DNA from: Obelidium mucronatum
Taxonomy: Eukaryota; Chytridiomycota; Chytridiomycetes; Chytridiales; Chytriomycetaceae
Direction of reading: 5' to 3'
Length of the DNA: 64,000 bases
NCBI GenBank assembly: GCA_025765595.1
Contig: JAIVFH010000110.1
Location: forward strand, 1 to 64,000
The translations under genes and the position numbers were made by a program. Positions 1 to 12,133 of the stretch are shown one piece after another; position 1 is the stretch's first letter, and each line of letters starts with the position of its first letter. The notes beneath the pieces were generated by a model. It ran no database searches and had not been told where the DNA came from. It worked only from the letters and a program-made list of their open reading frames with translations.

Positions 1-1180
1 CGGGAACGCGATCTGCAATTGCGTAAAGAGTTGGTGAAGCAAAAAATGGAAGTAATCGACAAGCTGGAACGCAAAGTATGCACGATAATAATAACTCTCG
101 TCCAACGTTTTGCTGACTCCTTGAAAAAAAAAACATAGACAATGCAAATTGATGAATTGAATGCTGACATGAATCAAGCGTCAGACGCCAATAAGGAAGC
201 ATATGATGAAGCGAAAGAGAGAAAAATGGGAGAATATGAAGAGACAATGCGCCTCATCAAAGAAGCAACCGGAGTTTCCGATATTAACGAAGTGATTGCC
301 AAATTCCAGTCTCAAGGAGCAACACACAATCATCTTTCCCAACTTCAACAGCAAAATGAAATGCGTGTGGAAGATCTCAAAACGAGGAAGGCGGATATTG
401 AAACAGAATATGCAGAGCTAAAATCATCGGGAGAAACAAAATCAGCACATTCCCAGAGGCTTATGGAAGAGTTTGAGAAGCATTTGAGCACAGTTCACGA
501 TAATACTCTTGAAACAAAGCAGAAATATGAACGTGTGGCCAAATTGCTGAACAATACGAAGCTCGGAATTCAGCATTTGTGCGATAAACTGGATATTATT
601 TCACTTGTAAGTGATTCGTTACCTGTCATAACATTCTTACGTTTCTTTTCAGCCAGAGAAACCTCCCAAGATTCCAATGAGTGATGAGAATGCCAAACCA
701 ATTTTGGAAGTTTGTATCGCAAAGTTAGAGCAACTGACAATCAATCTAGAAGGCAAAGAGATTCCAGAGGTGAATTCAGTTGCCATCCAAAGATATCTGA
801 ATTTTAAACTGATCTTTTTCAATCAGCCTGTTGCCCCAACAGCCGCACAGCTCCAACAACAAGGAGAGCAACCCACTATTCTTCAAGTCAATCAATCTGT
901 CCTTCCTACATTCAATACTCGTGTCAAACTTCGTGCTGTCGAGTTTGAACAAGACCTACAAGATGGTATTTCCCCTTCTTTTTTGCTGCGCATGTGTATA
1001 TGCTTCTAAATTCCAAAAATCCTAAACACAGAAGAGGAAGAAAATGATGACGAACACGGCGAAGTTCCAGACCGTGAATCAATCAAGAAACACACCAATC
1101 AAATGATCAATGCGCGTCTCAAAAAGAATCAACCCAAGAAATCTAAAAAGAAGAAGGTTAAAGACGACGCTGATGATTAA
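1..1180 (+). CDS. ODAD3: Outer dynein arm docking complex subunit 3 (ODAD3/CCDC151-like), 5'-truncated by window edge
   Basis: Coiled-coil protein of the outer-dynein-arm docking complex on the axonemal doublet. The window opens inside an exon (1-75, 25 codons in frame). Introns lie at 76-138, 607-652 and 966-1031, all GT-AG and phase-compatible, giving a continuous frame to TAA at 1178-1180. The stretch around ATGVSDINEVIAKF followed by a long Glu/Lys/Gln coiled coil matches the conserved C-terminal half of CCDC151 as I know the family. The tail is acidic and then Lys-rich, ending in KDDADD. The start codon and N-terminal coiled coil lie upstream of the window. The identification rests on that motif and the coiled-coil architecture. 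Another axonemal coiled-coil protein is possible but less likely. Confidence 0.75.
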
Positions 1181-2408
1181 AGCTTTCTTGCTCTGTGGTG
1201 CTTCTATATTTGCCTCTTTCTTTTTTTCAAAAATCATCCATATGCGACAATAAAGTTATGAAATCCCTGTTTTGCGAACTATATCCAAGACTGATTCATT
1301 TGGAATTCCGTTTTCCATGCGACAAGGAGAAATGTCTTTGAGTGCTGTTGTAAACTCAGAGATAGTCTAAGGATTGAAAACACCCATTCAATCCAGTTTG
1401 GAGAATTTGATTCGCGACAAAGAGCCAAAATCCCCCAGGTTCCATACTATATCTTATCAAAAACTTTATCAGTCTTGATGCCCGTATAAATCAAATTCAA
1501 GCCGTGAAGGCCCATCAAGGCAGACTTCATCCGTAGATATTCACTATAGAGTTGCTTCTCCGATAGTTGAGCAATTTGAGTCAAAGACTATATATGTGAC
1601 GCGGAAAGTCTTTCGGAATGCTCAATAGTCCCTTCAACGACCTGAGAGAAAACTAACCGGGGTATTTGGGCATTTGAAACAGTTTTTCGCATCTGGGCTT
1701 CCACTCGTTTCGCCATGCCAGGTAATAGTTTGATACGTGAACGCGTTCCAGAAAAATTATGCACAGCTGGGAATATCGATATTCTTATCAATAGAATCCC
1801 GCATACTTAAATTAAGCTTGGCCTGCCAAACGCTCCTTGTGAATGTGGGAATTTTGAGGACGCAAGCACACGACAGCGCTGCCACCAACAGCCAGCATAT
1901 GAACCGGTTATTGTCTCTCGATTGAATCAAACTTCTTCACAGCTAATAACCTTCTTCACAGCTAAGTCAGACGTATCAATTCCAGCTCCTCTCAATTCAT
2001 TCAGGTACGTTTCAAGCGGCAATGTTATCATGAGCTATCTTGTTACCAATTCTAGCCAATTTTTCGTCGATTTTGTCACACCTTCAGAGAACGCCACTTG
2101 CATTCTCCACATCGATGAGATCTCGGCGGTTGAACTGCTTGCGCAGTGACGTAGCTCAAAATTCCTGGCCTTGCACCCGATTCCGTCCTTAATTACCTTT
2201 TTACACTCATCGGCTTCAGTTTGTTGCTTCTTAATCTGCTGATATTTTCCGTTTCTACAGAACTTTTGGTAAACAGTTATGACATCCCCGTGGTCACTTG
2301 AAGTCATATTAATATACATAAAAAAAACCTGTAATAGTGTTGATTACATGTCTCTGCCTTTTGATGCAGAGGTTCAGAATCAGGTTCAGAGTTTATATTT
2401 ATCAAAAA
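1181..2408. other. Unresolved 1.2 kb between ODAD3 and UPF2; possible decayed or error-ridden minus-strand gene
   Basis: No intact gene could be assembled. On the minus strand short open stretches follow one another in different frames: about 2319-2035 (Lys/Gln-rich, with IKKQQTEADECKKVIKD), about 2150-2090 (LRKQFNRRDLIDVENASG), 1791-1588, and about 1570-1440 (LSEKQLYSEYLRMKSAL). They look helical, like parts of a coiled-coil protein, but in-frame stops and frame changes separate them. This could be a pseudogene or a real gene broken by indels like others in the window. It may also hold the UPF2 promoter. Confidence 0.25.
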
Positions 2409-5400
2409 ATGGAAGCAGCTCCAGCAGAAGAGAGCAAAGACAAAGTGTCCGCAAGAACCAGGCGCGATCTCAAAGAAAAGAATGCGAATCCAGTTAGACC
2501 AAGTATTGTTGCCTTGATATACTCCAGCTGCCTTTTTACACAACAAAACCAGCATCGGATGAAGTAAAAAAGCTCGACGGGTCCCTCAAAAAGACTTCTG
2601 GATTCAAGAGCAAAATCAAAGCTAATCTAACAGCAGAAAACGTTGAGTCCTTGAAGAAGGAAATCCTGGGGCTTAAACTGGAAAAGTACCTTGAAGAGAT
2701 TGTGACCTGTATTATTGAATCAAAGTTTGCCAAACCGTCGGATATTTGGGCGGCGGTCGAAGTGTGCTCGCTTTTGCATCAACGGTTTTCAGAGTTTGCT
2801 GACTTGATGGTTCCAGCAGTTGCGAAGCTGATTGTTGGTGTATCAGCGAACAAGGACGTTTCTGCCGAACAAAAGGACAGGGAAGAGACTTCACGAATCA
2901 ATAAGCAGCGCACTGCTTTGAGACTTTTTACCGAATTCTACCTTGTTGGTTTGGTTGATGCCTGTACTGTTCTGTCAAAGAAGGAAAACGCCCTGCTCAC
3001 TGTGCTGCAAAAGACGGTATTTTTATCGACAAGCTCTGTATACAAGTTGATACTGATAAATCGTGGATTATTTAGTTCAATATCAATGCTGATAAGGAAT
3101 TTGTTAATGTTCCGATTGCTGTTGTATTCTGCAAAACTTATGAAAACCTGTTTACTTGCAGACAAAGGATTGTCCGAGGTATGAATTAATTTTATCTGCA
3201 CGATGGTTGTCTGCTCTCTAACTGGGAGATGTCATGAAGGAATCTTTGGTGCCAGCCACTGTCAGAATCTCAATCAAACAAATCCTGTCCGACTATTATG
3301 AAGCGGCCTCCAAATACCTTGTAAAAATGCATAAATATATCCGAAAAGCAGAAGTCAGCAATTATGAACATGCTGTTGCTCGCGGTGAAGTTTCAGAAGA
3401 ACGACAAGAAAGATTCCAAAAAGCTCTAAAGACATACGAGAAACTTCTAGCCAATTGTCAAAGTCTATCTCAAAATCTTGGCATCGAGATGCCATGATTT
3501 GCCAGAACCGGAGGGAGCTGCTGGTAAATTGAATATCGGAATTTCCTACAGTGGAAGCAAAGAAGTTGATGATCAGGTTTGATTCGCCAATGAATATTCA
3601 TAATTTCAAATACATTAATCTATTCCTTCTCAAATTAGGAAGCACTTGTGGGTGGACCTTGGGAAGATGAAGAATCTCGTTCGTTTTATGAGGATCTCAT
3701 TGATTTGAAAGATGTGGTTCCAAGTATCCTTCTGGGAGAAAAACATGAAAAACTGGCTGCATCATCTTCTGCAGCCGAACTGGAAAAGCTTACAAACGAA
3801 ATGAAGATATCGGAGGAAATTTCAGAAAGCGCGGAAGACAAAGGAGAAGAAGATGCCCCCATCGAAGATCTCACAGCCGATTTGGAGTTGGATGATGGCG
3901 ATGAGGATGAGAAGGGCAAGGATGCTTTTAACAATGCTCGTCAGCAACGTGAGGCTTGGTTTGAACATCTTCCGAACGCCTTGAGCACTGAGTCAATTGA
4001 TAAACTCGCTGTGGAATTCTGTTACATCAACACCAAGGGTACTAGGAAGCGGTTAATTAAGACGTTGTTTGCTGTTCCCCGCCAGCGTCTTGATATCTTG
4101 CCATATTACTCCCGTTTGATTGCAACTTTGAATCCATTCATACCTGAAATTGCAAATGGACTAATCGACTTGGTACGTTTCGTGCGATATCGCCACTGAC
4201 GGAAAACTAAACACACCCCACAGCTCGAGAAGCAATTTCACTTCCACCAGAAAAAAACAGATCGCACATTTGTGGAAGAGAAAGTGAAAGTAGTCCGCTT
4301 CATTGGAGAACTGACCAAATTCAGAGTCCCTCCATACCATGTTATTTTCCACTTCTTTAAAGTCTTACTGGAGAGCTTTTCAAACCATAACATTGAAGCT
4401 GTCTGTAACATGCTAGAAACATGTGGAAGATTCTTGTACAAGACACCAGAGACGAGTAGAGTCGCTGGGAATGTGGTAATGTGTCGTTTCATGTTGATTG
4501 AAAAAGTGTGCGATCGACTCTTACTTTGAAGTAACAATATTCTCAGCTCGATATTATGATGAAAAAGAAAACTGCCCTAAATTTAGATTCGCGCCTCAGT
4601 CTTCTTATCGACAATGCATTTTACCAGTGTAATCCTCCAGAAAAAACAGCCATTCAACAAAAGGAACGCCCACCACTTGAACTGTATATTCGTAAATTAT
4701 TTTACGCTGACCTCTCAAAGAAAAATTCGGAGCGCATTCTTAAGCAACTCCGAATGTTCAACTGGAATGATCCTGAAACTGTAGCTCTGATACGGAAACC
4801 ATTTTTCAAATGCTGGAAAGTCAAATTTTCGAATTTGCATGTGTTGGCTTTTTTGGCATTTGAACTTTCGCGGTATTATTCTGATTTCGGCGTGTCTGTG
4901 GTGGATCAATGTTTGGAAGAAGTGCGGTTGGGTTTGGAATTAAATCTGTTCAAGTACAACCAAAGACGAGTTTCGACAATTCGATTTTTAGGGGAAATGT
5001 ATAATTATCGTCTGATTGAGAGTGGAGTTGTGTTTGACACCTTGTACATTTTGTTAAGATTTGGTTACGGTATGACACAGCGGGTTTTGACATACTCTCT
5101 TGATTATAACTCGATTCTTTTCTTCTCATGTAGAAAACCAATTTCCTGAGCCAGGAGTATACTCTCCCTTGGACGTCCCGCATGACTTTTTCCGCGTTCG
5201 TCTGTGTTGCCTCTTGCTCGAAACTTGTGGACAGTGCTTCGATCGGGGAATCTTGTCTCAAAAGCTTGACGAATTTCTAGCATTCCTTCAAGTAAATGGA
5301 ATTGTTTCTATTGACATGTTTTTTTGAAACTGACATGACTACTCGCAAAGGTATACCTTCACAGCAAACCACGCCTCTCAATGGATGTCGAGTTCTTGAT

Positions 5401-6242
5401 GTCGGAGTTATTTGACCTCCTTCGTCCAAAACAGGTTCTGTGCAAAAGCTATGACGAAGCTGTGGATGCATTCAATGCTCTGGTGACGAAGCACGTCACC
5501 CAAGACCCTTCTGTGGTTGCTCAAAGTGGGGTAGATCGCTTCTTGGAAAATAGCGATGAAGAAGAGGAAGAGTGGCCAACAAGAGTTGGTGGTGGTGGCG
5601 GGAGTGGGGATGAGGGAGACGATGATCAAGCTGCTGATGGAAATGCTGAAATCGAAAAGGTTCCAGTTGAAGAAGATGGTGAAGAAGGAGAGGAAGATGT
5701 TGTTGTCCACATGCCAGAGCAAGAAGTTGATGCAGAACTTGAGGCAGAATTTGACAAGGAGTTTAGTAAAATGATGCAAGAGAGTTTGGAAAGCAGGAAG
5801 TTCGAGAAAAAATCCCAGGCTGTATTTGATGTCGCGATTCCAGTGAAAAAGGGTGTCGCGTTTCAAGGAGCTGGGGCTGGGCCAAGTGCTGATGGTGTTG
5901 TCTTCTCGTTCTTGACGAAAAAGGGGAACAAACAGCAGGTATTTGTGGTATTCTTTTTGAGTCTAACCTAGTATTAATCTGATCGTCTCCTTGCAGATGA
6001 AAGCGGTTGAGCTTCCTCAAGATAGTACATTCGTTGTCAAAACCAAGCAGACGAAAGAAGCCGAACTTGAAGAAAAGAAACAACTCAAGAAGCTTGTTCT
6101 AAGTTATGATGATCGCGCGGATGATGATGAAACTGTGAATCAGAAACCGCTTCCCAAAGGAAAGAAAGGCCAGCTCCTATATTCCAACGATCGCCAGCAC
6201 CAGCACCGTCCTAACGTCATTCCAAAGTCGCTATTTGAGTGA
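2409..6242 (+). CDS. UPF2: UPF2/NMD2, nonsense-mediated decay factor with MIF4G domains
   Basis: Cytoplasmic scaffold that bridges UPF1 and UPF3 in nonsense-mediated mRNA decay. ATG at 2409; first intron 2503-2552. Three MIF4G-type helical regions follow: about 2640-3490, 3650-4530 (WEDEESRSFYEDLIDLK, GTRKRLIKTLFAVPRQRLD) and 4556-5470 (RPPLELYIRKLFYADLSKK, YNQRRVSTIRFLGEMYNYR, LLETCGQCFDRG). An acidic stretch (5550-5760) and the UPF1-binding tail (DVAIPVKKG, FLTKKGNKQQ) come after. The end is TGA at 6240-6242. At 3495 the frame runs CCA-TGA, while the conserved continuation DLPEPEG resumes one base later. The join near 3178-3240 also does not phase cleanly. It is convergent with the BAP31-like gene, whose stop lies 244 nt away. 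Confidence 0.93.
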
Positions 6243-6486
6243 GATTCATATCTCAGATTGGTTTTAGTGGAATAGGAGCTTTTCAAGGGAGCTGCTGACA
6301 GGGCCGAACAAGGCACATACCTCCGAGTTTTGTTTTCATTCGAAAGTGTCCAAATAAACGGGTGAATTACTGAAAACTCATTTGCTAAGAGAACCAAATT
6401 TATTCTTCAAAAAATATTCGTGACAGAAAGGAATGGAATAGTGGAAACTGAATAAGAAAATGATGGCGATGACAGAATACAGATGC

Positions 6487-7364
6487 TTATTTTCTCTTGC
6501 GCATTCCAGCGGCTTCAGTTGGATCTTCAGAGCTTCCACCCTTAATTTCGGATTCTTCGATAACTTCGTCGCTCTTCTTCTCTGCCTTGGCAGACGTGGT
6601 AGCAGGCGGCGGCAGTAGTCTTTTCTGCGGATGAGGTCTTGGTGTCTGGCAACGACTTGACCAACACTTCCACCTGTTGCTTCAAGTTCTTGATGGTAGT
6701 TTTGTCGGAATCAGTAGAGTCTTCCAAGTGCAGAATAAGGTAGAGATCCTTCACGCGACGGTAAATAACACTAATTACAGAGTCCTCTTTAGTTTAAACC
6801 AATCAAATTCCACGTTTAAACACAGTCACATACATTGTCATGAACAACGACATGAGGGAAAGGTACATGTTTCTCTGGGAGTAAAAGAGCTTCGACTTGA
6901 ACTGGAGTTCCTCTACAACACACAAATAGTATTAAGAAACCCCTCCATGCACACCCCTCAATCTATATATAAAATCACTTACCCAATGGCGAGTCGTGGT
7001 GGTGGTGGTGTCCATCCTCCGAGTCTCTTCGGTGCAAATCACCGTCCAACTTCTGGAGCCTGGTAAGGGTGTCCACAAACACACCGCCGACCAACAAAAG
7101 AACAATGCGAGAGATCCAAACAACAGTTTCGTTCTTCAACACCTTTCCACCGAATTGCATAGCGGCCTTGCGCGCGCGGACGGGAATGAAGGTGAATGGG
7201 ATCAAGAGGATGAGGTAGATGGCGAGTTCCCCCACCAGGACGTAGTACGTCAATTGGCTGTTTTGCCGCAAAGGCCGCGAGAATTGAATTTAGCAACAGC
7301 GGAAAGCAGGCAAGGTTTGAAATGCCTGGGAATGGCAGGGGGCTGCTTACTTGAAAATGGACAT
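6487..7364 (-). CDS. BAP31/Yet1-family ER transmembrane protein
   Basis: ER membrane protein of the BCAP31/YET family, which handles export and quality control of membrane proteins. Exon 1 is tiny: ATG at 7364, only MSIF plus two bases, then an intron 7350-7258. Exon 2 encodes two hydrophobic helices (VLVGELAIYLILLIPFTF and ISRIVLLLVGGVFVDTL). Exon 3 carries LQFKSKLFYSQRNMYLSLM, the family's conserved third-helix region. The last exon is a coiled coil ending in MRKRK, compatible with a basic ER-retrieval tail. Reaching that tail needs one extra base to be skipped near 6605. Without the skip the frame ends at 6542 with a different tail. The short first exon was chosen because it restores the family's N-terminus. 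Confidence 0.82.
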
Positions 7365-7740
7365 GCAAAGAGGTTTTTAGAACTTTTCTTCACACCGCCA
7401 CGTATTTGTATTCCTCTCCACGTCCCACGATAAACGTGGTGACACTCAACACCACTATACTTGAGAAATGCATCTTCTGCATGTGTTAAGTGTCTCTAGA
7501 GTTTAATAAAACAAAGCGATCCCCCCTCCCAGAAAATAATGTCATCGTAAGAGAAAATTCACGTAAAGATTCCAAATACTAGTAATTCTGGCGTTTCGGC
7601 TTGGTCGAACTCCGTCTTCCAGAGTCCAAAAAAAAAATGTGATTGGACTATTTCTGATTGCGATTCGCGAAAAAAAAAAAAAGCTTCTGGAATTACTTTT
7701 GCTGAAGCACACCACCAAAAGGCAAGAATCACACTCACGC

Positions 7741-9549
7741 ATGCCAGCACCGCCATTAGACGCCTCTTCAAAATCGCGAAGGAAGAAGTATATCATCATT
7801 GGAATTGTCGTACTTGTCGTTCTTGGAGTCGGAGGAGGATTGGCGGGATACTTTGTCAGCAAGAATAATAAGAAAGGGTCAAGTTCAAGCTCTGGGAGCT
7901 CTTCCAGTGGAGGAACTGTTACAAAGCCAATTAACGAGATTGACTATCATTTGCCTATGATTCGAAACCAGTTGATTGGGTATTATGGCCAGAATGCTGT
8001 TGGTTTGTACTCTTTTTTTCCCCCCCTTCACCGACCGACCTCGGACAAAAAAAAAAAATGTTCAATCTGACACGAACCGTTTTTGCGATCGCAACAGCAA
8101 ACGGCGTGAATATTCTCAATGGAACGAATAGTCGTGTCACAGCTGTTAGTGACTATCAAGACACATTGGCACATTACTGCAGCACAGGTATGAACTTTCG
8201 TCCAACCAGTTATTTCTCACCATCATAAGTTAGGCTATTACAATACCATTAATCTCGCATTCATGAACATTTTCGGAGGAGGCGACAATCATTTTACCAT
8301 CACGTTCAGTAGTTTTAATCTTCAAAACTACGGCGGTAAATATGTTTACTCTGGAAACGGAATGGAAACCAATCCCCAATACATTGTAAGACAGTTCATC
8401 CCTTGCAATATTTCTGGCGTCTGTCAAGGCCCTTCAAATTGAAAACTAAATGTTCTGTAAACAACAAGGTTCAAAACTACATCAAGGTTGGAATGGACAT
8501 TCAAACATGTCAATCGCTCGGAGTCAAAGTCGTTGTTTCTCTTGGAGGAGATAAGACGTCGGCCTATTCGTTCTCGCCAGGAGACGGAAAGAGATACGCG
8601 AACCTGTTTTACAACATGTTTTTAGAAGGCAAGGAAGCGGGCGCCGGTACGACCTTTTGGATTCGATGTGAAACTCGATGGGATTGAGTTGGACTGTAGA
8701 AAAGAATGACAACCCAACCGTTTGGAACCCGGAAATGATTGATTTTATTCTCACTTTGAGAACATTGAGTCCAAAGACTATTTTGGCGAGTTGAGTGCTC
8801 TTTCTTTTTCTTCATGTGTATTGTTTGTTTTATTGTTATTCACAAATAATCAAAATAGTTCGTTCCACAATGCTACTTGGGCCTCATTGGAAAAGATGAA
8901 AACCTCGGCGATGTGATTACAGCAACATCCAACATGGTTGATTACCTGATTGTTACAGTTTTACAATAACCCACAATGCTCGTATCCATTCGGCTTCAAC
9001 TTTGATGCATGGAAGTCTCTCTTCCCACGTTCCATTGTGGTTGGGATTAGCAGGAGACTGGACGTCTGCTATTTCCGGCGGGTTTCTTGAACCGGGGCCA
9101 GCTTCAAGCTGTTTACGATATGGTGAAGGATGATCCACAGTTTGGTGGATTCTCAATCTACGATGTATCGTCTAGTAATCCTCCGGCTCTCGCTTACAAT
9201 GAAACAAACTATTTGAATCCGCCCGTTTCCACGTATAGCAAGACTGTGAGGGATGTTCTGAATGGCGTGAGAGTCGGGAACGGGTTCCCGCCGCAGGGTC
9301 CACAGCAGAATAACCTCTTGATGCCAAGTAGATGTGGAGGAACCTGGGTATATGCAAATTCAAACTGCTCACTTAAGGTTTTTTTTGGTGTTTTTTTATG
9401 ATTGTTTTTGTTTTGTAACCAGGATTTTTTTTTAGGCGTGTGATCCAGCTGCTCCAGTTACGGGCTGCTTGCCCAGTCAGCATTGCTTCAGCTTTTTGCA
9501 AACTACTTGCCCTATTGTTACTTTGGTTAATACAACGAGAGTTCCTTAA
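7741..9549 (+). CDS. Membrane-anchored GH18 class III-type chitinase (reading frame interrupted)
   Basis: Glycoside hydrolase family 18 chitinase acting on cell-wall or exogenous chitin. The ATG at 7741 gives a short basic cytosolic tail (SKSRRKK), one hydrophobic helix (about 7789-7855) and a Ser/Gly stalk, so it is a predicted type II membrane protein rather than a secreted one. The catalytic domain shows IGYYGQNAVG, VVVSLGGDKTSAYSF, the active-site strand LDGIELD-VE, and QFYNNPQCSYPFGFNFDAW. The C-terminus is Cys-rich and ends at TAA 9547-9549. Five or six single-base +1 offsets are needed to keep these motifs joined (near 8640, 8695, possibly 8789, 8955, 9049 and 9098). The catalytic Glu lies exactly at one of them. 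It is either a pseudogene or a good gene with inserted bases in the assembly. Confidence 0.8.
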
Positions 9550-9751
9550 TCTCCGCAATAAAAAAAAATACTGTATGTGCACGACACAGTCAAATATAAA
9601 TACTTTATTATTTTTCTCATAGAAGTGAGCAATTTCAGTTACTTTTTGAGAATATATTCTTAAATAATAGCATTTGAAGAATGTGGATTGGATTAAAAGG
9701 AAAACGCGAAATTTAAAACAATGAGTAAAAAGAAGGAAAAAAAACCGCCCG

Positions 9752-11735
9752 TCACGCCGCCGGCTTCGTTTCCAACATACTTTTATAATACTCATGGGCC
9801 TTCTTGATGGGCTGAATAATCGGTTCATCCATATTCGGCAACACCTTGCTGACCAACTCAAACAGCGGGATCATGACGAATCCAATGAATCCCACTTGTG
9901 CACTAGGCTTGGTGACCTTTTCGCGGTCCATGAAGGGTGCGGTGGGTAGTCCATCCTTTTTCTCCTTGTCGCTTTGGCAAAAGAATTCTTCGAGGAGGTT
10001 GTCGACCCACGGCTCGCTCACGTGTTTGGGGCGTACTTCGTTTGAAATATCGCTGCATTTGATGATCATTTGTAACAACTGTTTTTTGATTTTTTTTTTT
10101 GAGTCGTAAGTAAATAAGGTATTTACGTTTTTTCTAAAGGAAGAATTAATACGAACCAGCTGCCTTTGTGCCTGATCTTCGAAATTGAAATCTGTACTGT
10201 ATGATTTAAATTTCGCCAAGATTTCTCCATGTTTTGCCATATCTGTAGCGAGAATGCAGTTGATGATTTGTTTACGACATTCTCTGTATTGTGCTTCTGG
10301 AAGGGTTCCTAGGATATTCAGTTTGGGGTCTCGGAAAAGCGTGAAAAGGACAGCTATTTTTTTTTGTTCAGTATATTGTTTTTGATGTATTTCCAAAACG
10401 AAATTCAAGACTTTGAAGGGGGTAGTTTCTACCTGCGTGGTGGTTTTCAAGAGGTGAAATATCGTTATAGATGATTGTGAGGTCGGTATTTGCGTTGATT
10501 TGGTAGGCGTTGTTCATTCCAGGGTGGTCGAGGTCGTGCTGAAAAACATTGAATAGGTAAGAAAGAAGCAAATATTGTTAGATTCATTAGAATACACTCG
10601 AAAAAACTTACTCCAATAGTTCCACAAATCAGCGCCAATTTTTCAAGTGGTGTAAGTTTCGCAATTGTTCCGGTAACATTCAAAATACCATACATCTTGG
10701 ATGAGGAGTGAGTACCAAAACAAAAAAAAGAAAAAATAACGAAAAAAAAACTCCATACCATTTGAGTCACACAAAAGCAATGCTTAAAATTATGAAACGG
10801 ATTCTCATTATACGTGACACTAACTCTCGCCAAAAAGTTTCGCACAACATTCTTGTCCATCCCAAAAGTCTTTATCAAATCCATTTCTTCAAACATGTTC
10901 TCCATCAGTCCAATGAGTTCGATTTCATTATAGTCCCAGATATTGAAAGTGGGGTGTTTCAAGTGCTCTGTGACTGCGCTGCTGAATGTGGGACGTGGTG
11001 TTGCCATAATCTTGTCAACCGTTTCCTTGTCGTAGTTTGAGGCGCGGAGCATTGCGAGATGGAGTGTTGGATCGGCGTTTGGTTTTCTCGTTGAATTTTG
11101 AGGGGGGATGTATGATGATGGAGCGGCGGAGGCGGAGGCGGATGGAGCTGCTGCTGCTGTTGCTGTTCCTGATTTCGCAAGCGATGCAGGAACGCTCTTG
11201 ATCTTTTTTTCAATTTCAAGAACTTCCCTTTTGAGGGTCGGTACTTCGCCTAGTACTGATGTTGTTGCTTTGATTGTGTCCATGAGTCGTTTTGTTTCTA
11301 TGGGTGTTTCGGCTGACGATGCTTTTGGTACTGTTGGAATGAATGAGGTTCAGAATACGGTGGTGGAACCAAAAACAAGCAGAGTGAATATCGTCAGCAA
11401 TAGCGGAACCGCCTTCAGCAAATATAAAAAATTATCATCGCCTTTGGCGAAACAACGTGAAAATTCACTGCAGAATACTGACCCATTTTAATAAACAACG
11501 AATATGGCTCCTGCGCAGTATTTTTTGGTATATTTGGCCCAATTGGAATCAGCGAGTTTTTGAAGGAATACAACTTCAACACGGCATCACAATCAGGAGT
11601 CCCTTTCTCTGATATTTCAGCAGCAGAACAAAGCACAGACTTGACTTCCTTCATGGTATGGTTGGGTCTGATTCGAATGGACTCGACTTTCGAGCCATTG
11701 TTGACTTTGACGAATATCTGTGTAACGATAGGCAT
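9752..11735 (-). CDS. PDE9A-like: PDE9-type cyclic nucleotide phosphodiesterase
   Basis: Class I 3',5'-cyclic nucleotide phosphodiesterase. The family signature is intact across several exons: [41 protein letters not shown] and [20 protein letters not shown], followed by EGL-type and CDxD-type tail motifs ([14 protein letters not shown]). The metal-binding His and Asp residues are all present. The order and wording match PDE9, which prefers cGMP. The first exon (11735-11483) also resembles the PDE9A N-terminal segment ([15 protein letters not shown]), which argues for PDE9 over PDE1 or PDE2. A Pro/Ala-rich linker separates the two. Six or more short introns are evident. There are no frame breaks, unlike several neighbours. 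It is divergent from CSN3. Confidence 0.92.
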
Positions 11736-12133
11736 GTTCGTTTCTCAGTGATTTTTCTTCCTGTTTTTTTTTCTTCCCCTTCTTAACGAAACGCGTTCGT
11801 TTTTGGTATTTGGGTTTTGCTGTTGATGACATTTACATAGGGCACAAAATGGAAAACTATGTCGTGAATAATCGCTAATTTTTTAGGAATCAGAAAAAAC
11901 CAAACCTCTTGGAATAGCAGGACAGTGGCGGCTTTTGTGGAGGAGCCTGTAGGACCAGGGACTGGTAAATGGGAGCAAGGGGTGGTTGGGTTGTTGGAAC
12001 GCAAAGAAGAAAAAAAGGCGAACAAGGGCAAGACAATCTCTTGTATGAAACGCACCAATCAAAATGGAGTTGTATTAAATAAAAAATTAAATAAAAAAAT
12101 AAGCAAAATAAATATAAAATAATAAAAAACGGA
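11736..12133. promoter_or_regulatory. Divergent promoter region between PDE9-like (-) and CSN3 (+)
   Basis: About 400 nt separate the two start codons. The CSN3-proximal 70 nt (12061-12131) are almost pure A/T (AATAAA repeats), typical of a nucleosome-poor fungal promoter. Open frames here are shadows with no recognisable protein. No specific factor site is obvious. Confidence 0.4.

Noticed and set aside
5556..5774. Lys-rich ORF inside the UPF2 acidic region
   Set aside because: It is the out-of-frame reading of a GAA/GAG-rich acidic stretch.
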